Made by a program: the position numbers and the translations under genes. A DNA stretch of 64,000 nt. It comes from Coffea arabica. Taxonomy: Eukaryota > Streptophyta > Magnoliopsida > Gentianales > Rubiaceae. Each line of letters opens with the position of its first letter. Within the stretch, counting starts at the first letter, position 1. Positions 60,086-64,000 of the stretch are shown here, piece by piece. The stretch is taken from positions 5,952,001-6,016,000 of the forward strand of contig NC_092310.1 in the NCBI RefSeq assembly GCF_036785885.1, in the 5' to 3' direction. The notes beneath the pieces are model-generated. The model searched no databases. It saw only the letters and a program-made list of their open reading frames with translations, and was not told the DNA's origin.

Positions 60086-60096
60086 TCCCCTCCTAG

Positions 60097-62660
60097 TATA
60101 GACCAAATTGGGGGCTGGTAGAGACCTATATTTGGTTTAAGTAAAATTTATCCATTGATGTTGTTATTCATACAACATCAATATTTCTTATATAAAATTT
60201 GATGTAATTATCATATTTTGATATATGTAAACAAAATTCACATGTACAATGACATTGTACGAGTGCATGCCAAATCTTATAACAAACAAAACCTGACAAA
60301 CCCCAACTTAGTTTGCCTTATCCGCATATTCGACTTAATTTAGGATTTAGGAGGAGGAAGTTAACTACAAAAACACCAAATTGAAAATTTTAGAACCTTT
60401 TAGAAATTCTTTCTTTTTATATATATATATACAATTAGTGTCAACGTGGTCAAAGAAGACCTGGGCTCAGCCTATCTTAGCTGGTTCTCTATTTTAGATT
60501 AAGATAATGCACAATGATGGATTAGTTGGGCTTAGTATTCAAAAATTACAAATAACTAAGAAGTTCCAAATCTTTTAGAGTAACAGATCAACCCAATGTG
60601 CCATTGCAAATCAAGTAACTGCTACTTGATTTTATAGGTAGCAAACTTTCAAATACCCTGCAAATTCCAAAGAAGATGATGAAAGCATATCTCTCGAAAA
60701 ATATTTCACATATTGTTCCTACAATTTATTTTAAATACTTTTGGTGGGAGACACAAACAACATTGCCAGAGAGGGACAATATATGCTCAGTAAACATGAT
60801 TCTAAAAATCTTGCAATCGGATCCTCTACTCATTAAAATAGAAACACTTAACCTAGCCAAAAAACTTCATCTTTGAGTTCCTCATTCCTCTTATCTCTGG
60901 GAAATTTTGCAATTAAGGGACCATATGTGGCATTCAATGCAATTAATTTTCTTCAATAGTTTACCAGAAAACACATAGAAATCCTAATTAAGTACACACT
61001 TAGAGTGAGATCAAAACATTAGTCCTTCAGTTTTTAGAGATGCATCTATATGTATTACCTTTCAGTTTACAAGAAGTCATTCATAGCTAATCAAATTCAT
61101 GTTAGCCAATAACTAAGCACAATAAAAAATGTTGCATTGCTATAACATTTTTTTTTTTTTGGTAGTCTTTCTTTTGAATATCTCTTTGTCGAAATGTAGA
61201 TCCAGTTACTTTCTTGCAACAGTAGGAGGATGGAAAGTCATCCGCCTATGGTTGCTGCTTTTTCCCATTATGAACCTTGTACTTTCAGTACTTAGTACTT
61301 GTATGAAAAAAAAAACTAGAGATTTGTCCTACTTTTGGTTGGTGGAGTTTCTTCTGCGTTAACCAAGTAAGATGTGAGAATGATGAGTAAGTATTAAGAA
61401 ATCTAGTTGAAAGCTAAAAGACTATATACATACATTCCAGGCCAATGCACAATCTAAAGACTATACATGTGTTGCAATTGCATTATTATGATCATTGCCA
61501 TATTTGCTTTTCTGAAGCACACAACAGAAAAGTTTATTAATTTTTCTTAACTAGAAATTTATGCAAATGCCACCAAATATTAGTCCTTTATGATTTTTGT
61601 CCCAAGCTAGTGAAAATACAAGAAAATTTGGTTTTATGGATCGAACATCCAATGTCTTTATACAAGCATGCTTAGCTATGTCACATCTTCAGCATTATTC
61701 CCTTCCTGAAGCACAAAACACTTCTCAACTTTTCTACCATGAGGCAAGGTTATCCAGATGCTTTCATTTGTGCTCCACTGCCACAGCCTGGCTCAAGCTT
61801 TTTAAAGTATCAGACCCAATATTAGAAGAATTGCAATTTAGGAATGTATAAATTTTGGTATCAAGTTTTGAATATGAAATTCATTCTAAGGAACGCTCTG
61901 ACTCAATACTGGAGTTAGGACCTTTATTCAAAGGGTGTAATAATTTTACATCACGCTTCTTATGTGCAATTTGTAGACTTTTGGTACAACTAATTGTTCG
62001 CTATAAATTAATCGACATGCACCAACTTATTCAAAGGGTGTGATTTACTGTGTCCTGTATTGTTTAGTTCATCTAATTGCATAGAATTGCCCAATTGTTA
62101 ATATTACCCATTAAACGACAATATGTACATTCTAATAAGCCAATAATGGAATACATTAAAACTATCGAATGAATATTGGGTTTGCAAGCAATTCATGTGA
62201 CTAACCATATGAGAGAAGTTCAATGTTAATGAAACAAAATTTACACTAAAAAAGATTTATAAAAAGAAATAAGAATAGCATCATATAATATGTGTTATTT
62301 TAAAGTTTCATTGTCGAATTGGTGAGGGCAATTTGAAAATTCAATGCTTTTGGAGGGGCAATTGTGGAGATAGATTGAATATTATGAAAATTCAGGGGGC
62401 AAGAGAGAGACAATAATAAAAAAATATAGACCTTTTTAAAGTTAATCTATAATTTTTCATAAGTCAGGGGGCACAATTGCAATGCTTGGAGTAAACATAT
62501 TCCCGCCCTGCTCAAACTAGAACTTCACCCCTGCATGCTTTGACACTAATATTGCTATTGTTTCTTACAAGGGATCATAGCAAGATTTTCCCCAAATTTA
62601 GAGTTGCAGACAACAAATTTTGAAAATTTTGGATAGAGGAAGACACTTAAACAGAGAAGT
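60097..62660. other. Intergenic region
   Basis: No gene recognised. AT-rich. 62300-62530 contains GGGGCAATTG and AGGGGGCA motifs resembling the edges of common plant non-autonomous repeats; no ends identified. Confidence 0.4.
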
Positions 62661-64000
62661 TCAAACATTTGTCATTTGCAGGTCCAGAAGTTGTCCAATT
62701 GTGACTATTGGGAACACGTTGAATTGAGATGGTATTTCCTTTAACAGTTGGACGCACACTTGCTTCATTGTCGGCCTTAACTGAGGATTGGGTTCTATGC
62801 ATGACAATGCCAGCTTTGCCACCAAGGTCACTTGTTTCAACTCTTGCTTACTTGGAGATGAAAGTCGAGGATCCACAATGTCTTTCAACAGTATATCATA
62901 TGCTGTTGAAGTGGATGATGATGCCGACAATGTGGACAATATGAAATCACCTGGATGCTTACCCATGATCACTTCTAAAGCTAATACTCCAAAACTATAA
63001 ACATCACATTTTTCATTTACTTCCATGGTAAAAGCAAGTTCTGCAATTCACAAAAAAATAATCACTTTAGACTATGGTGCAGATGAATCCCTTTAGAGTA
63101 TTCAATCATAATCCAAAAGCATAAATTGCTTTGCTCATGCTAGCATTATGTAATTATGGATTAGTTGAAAAAGAGAAGGTAAAGCGAAAATTGGATTTGT
63201 TTGAGCAAAGAAGAGTATACCTGGAGCAGCATATCCATAAGTTCCAGCAAATGAAGTCCAATGAGATGAATCAGGCCTCAAGATTCTTGCAGTACCAAAA
63301 TCAGAAATATGGGCTTGATACTCAGAGTCTAACAAAATATTTTTGCTAGATATATCTCGATGAATTATGGAAGGTGAACAATCCTGGTGCATGTAAGATA
63401 ATGCATTTGCCACATCCTTAACAATACTTACCCTATTGATCCATTCGCACTTGGCTGCAGTTTCATCATTGCTCAACAAGTGCATCAAGCTTCCCCCTTC
63501 CAAGAATTCATAAACCAAGAAAGTGTGTTGTACATGTGAACAGAATCCATACAGCTTCACGATGTTGCGATGCCTTATATTTGTTAGTGCACGGATCTCA
63601 TTGGCGAAATCTTTTGGTCTCCTCAAGGCACCATCATCCATTCCATGAAGTTTCTTGACAGCAACCACTTGACCATTTGGCAACTCTGCTCTAAATACAC
63701 TTCCAAATCCTCCGGCTCCGATGCAATACTTAGGGTCAAAATTCTCTATTGCATCAATGATGTTCTCATAGACCATTTTCCCATCAAAGCTCCAGACAGT
63801 GAACATATTTCTAGTAAATTCCTGAGGCTTACTCTCCACGCTTCTCTTACGTGACCTTGCAAGAATGAAGATGCCTACAACCACGACCAAAAGAAACGTG
63901 GTTGCTAGTATTGGAGCAACAACTACAAAGATCATTCTTTTAGTTGTCCTCCTACTAGTGTTCCTTTGAGTTGATTGAGAGCAAGGTTTCAATCCAGCAA
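62661..64000 (-). CDS. LRR receptor-like protein kinase (MIK2-like), C-terminal part; 5' end outside window
   Basis: The exon from beyond 64000 to 63221 and the exon 63040-62661 are joined by a GT-AG intron (63220-63041) at the APE motif, a usual place in this family. Visible, in order: a short extracellular juxtamembrane stretch, a transmembrane helix ([20 protein letters not shown]), and the kinase. Kinase motifs are the P-loop [13 protein letters not shown] lysine, HRDISSKN catalytic loop (RD kinase), DFG, and APE completed across the intron ([15 protein letters not shown]). The tail ends at the stop near 62661. All catalytic residues seen are present, so the kinase looks functional. The leucine-rich-repeat ectodomain lies beyond the window. 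The closest family by motif is the MDIS1-interacting receptor-like kinase group, implicated in perception of peptides or wall damage. Confidence 0.9.

Larger units (their letters stand above)
53294..60096 (+). mobile_element. Helitron-like element (non-autonomous), with duplicated 5' end
   Basis: The 3' end reads hairpin, 11 bases, CTAG, T. The hairpin ACACCGCGC-ATC-GCGCGGTGT (60065-60085) has a perfect 9-bp stem, and CTAG is at 60093-60096 followed by T, as for Helitrons inserted between A and T. Candidate 5' ends start with TC at 53294 (TCAACCTATATAGTAAAAGC) and 55139 (TCTACCTATATAGTAAAAGC), each followed by about 290 bases of similar sequence. No Rep/helicase frame is present. Either the shorter form (55139-60096, 4958 bp) is the element and 53294 a partial second copy, or one element carries an internal duplication. 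The base before both TC ends is not the expected A. Confidence 0.68.

Noticed and set aside
61597-62043. Two adjacent plus-strand frames of 84 and 62 codons
   Set aside because: No recognised domain, no splice support, in an AT-rich intergenic zone.
1-64000. CRISPR arrays, bacterial operons, rRNA genes
   Set aside because: None seen; repeats are transposon-type and the genes have spliceosomal introns.

Overview
This is nuclear DNA from a flowering plant. The evidence is intron-containing plant genes (patatin-like lipase, GH5 endo-beta-mannanase, LRR receptor kinase), Athila-type and other Ty3/gypsy LTR retrotransposons, hAT-type MITEs and a Helitron-like end. The mix, including a pol-less GAG-only LTR element and a strictosidine-synthase-like remnant, would suit an asterid such as Rubiaceae (Coffea). 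That placement is an inference and is not proven here.

Layout. (1) 1-6071: 5' part of an Athila-type element on the minus strand, cut by the window edge, with a 1448-bp LTR at 4624-6071. (2) 6072-8879: AT-rich spacer with a GC-richer island (about 6561-6905) and a hAT-like MITE (about 7020-7714). (3) 8880-27900: a three-level nest. An old minus-strand gypsy element (gag, protease, start of RT) was split by a plus-strand Athila-type element (10259-26705; LTRs 10259-11864 and 25105-26705; TSD TCCAA/CCCAA). That element was in turn invaded by a 3-kb solo LTR in reverse orientation (21356-24384; TSD CACTT/CATTT). (4) 28186-30380: intact seven-exon patatin-like acyl hydrolase on the minus strand. 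(5) 32362-40354: young GAG-only LTR retrotransposon, with two ~2.99-kb LTRs about 1% diverged and a perfect TSD TTTTA. (6) 40628-43240: a run of broken gene pieces on the minus strand: CRF-type AP2/ERF, an LTR fragment, strictosidine-synthase-like, LysM protein. (7) 46200-48048: intact five-exon endo-beta-1,4-mannanase, minus strand. (8) 53294-60096: Helitron-like region with a perfect 9-bp GC hairpin and CTAG end. (9) 62661-64000: 3' part of an LRR receptor-like kinase gene, minus strand, running off the window.

The host genes share no operon-like logic. They are independent single genes separated by transposable elements. Apparently functional host loci are the patatin-like gene, the mannanase and the receptor kinase. 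The most informative observations are the nested retroelement history, the gag-only element whose gag stop codon lies in its own 3' LTR, the Helitron-like element with a duplicated 5' end, and the chimeric cluster of gene fragments.
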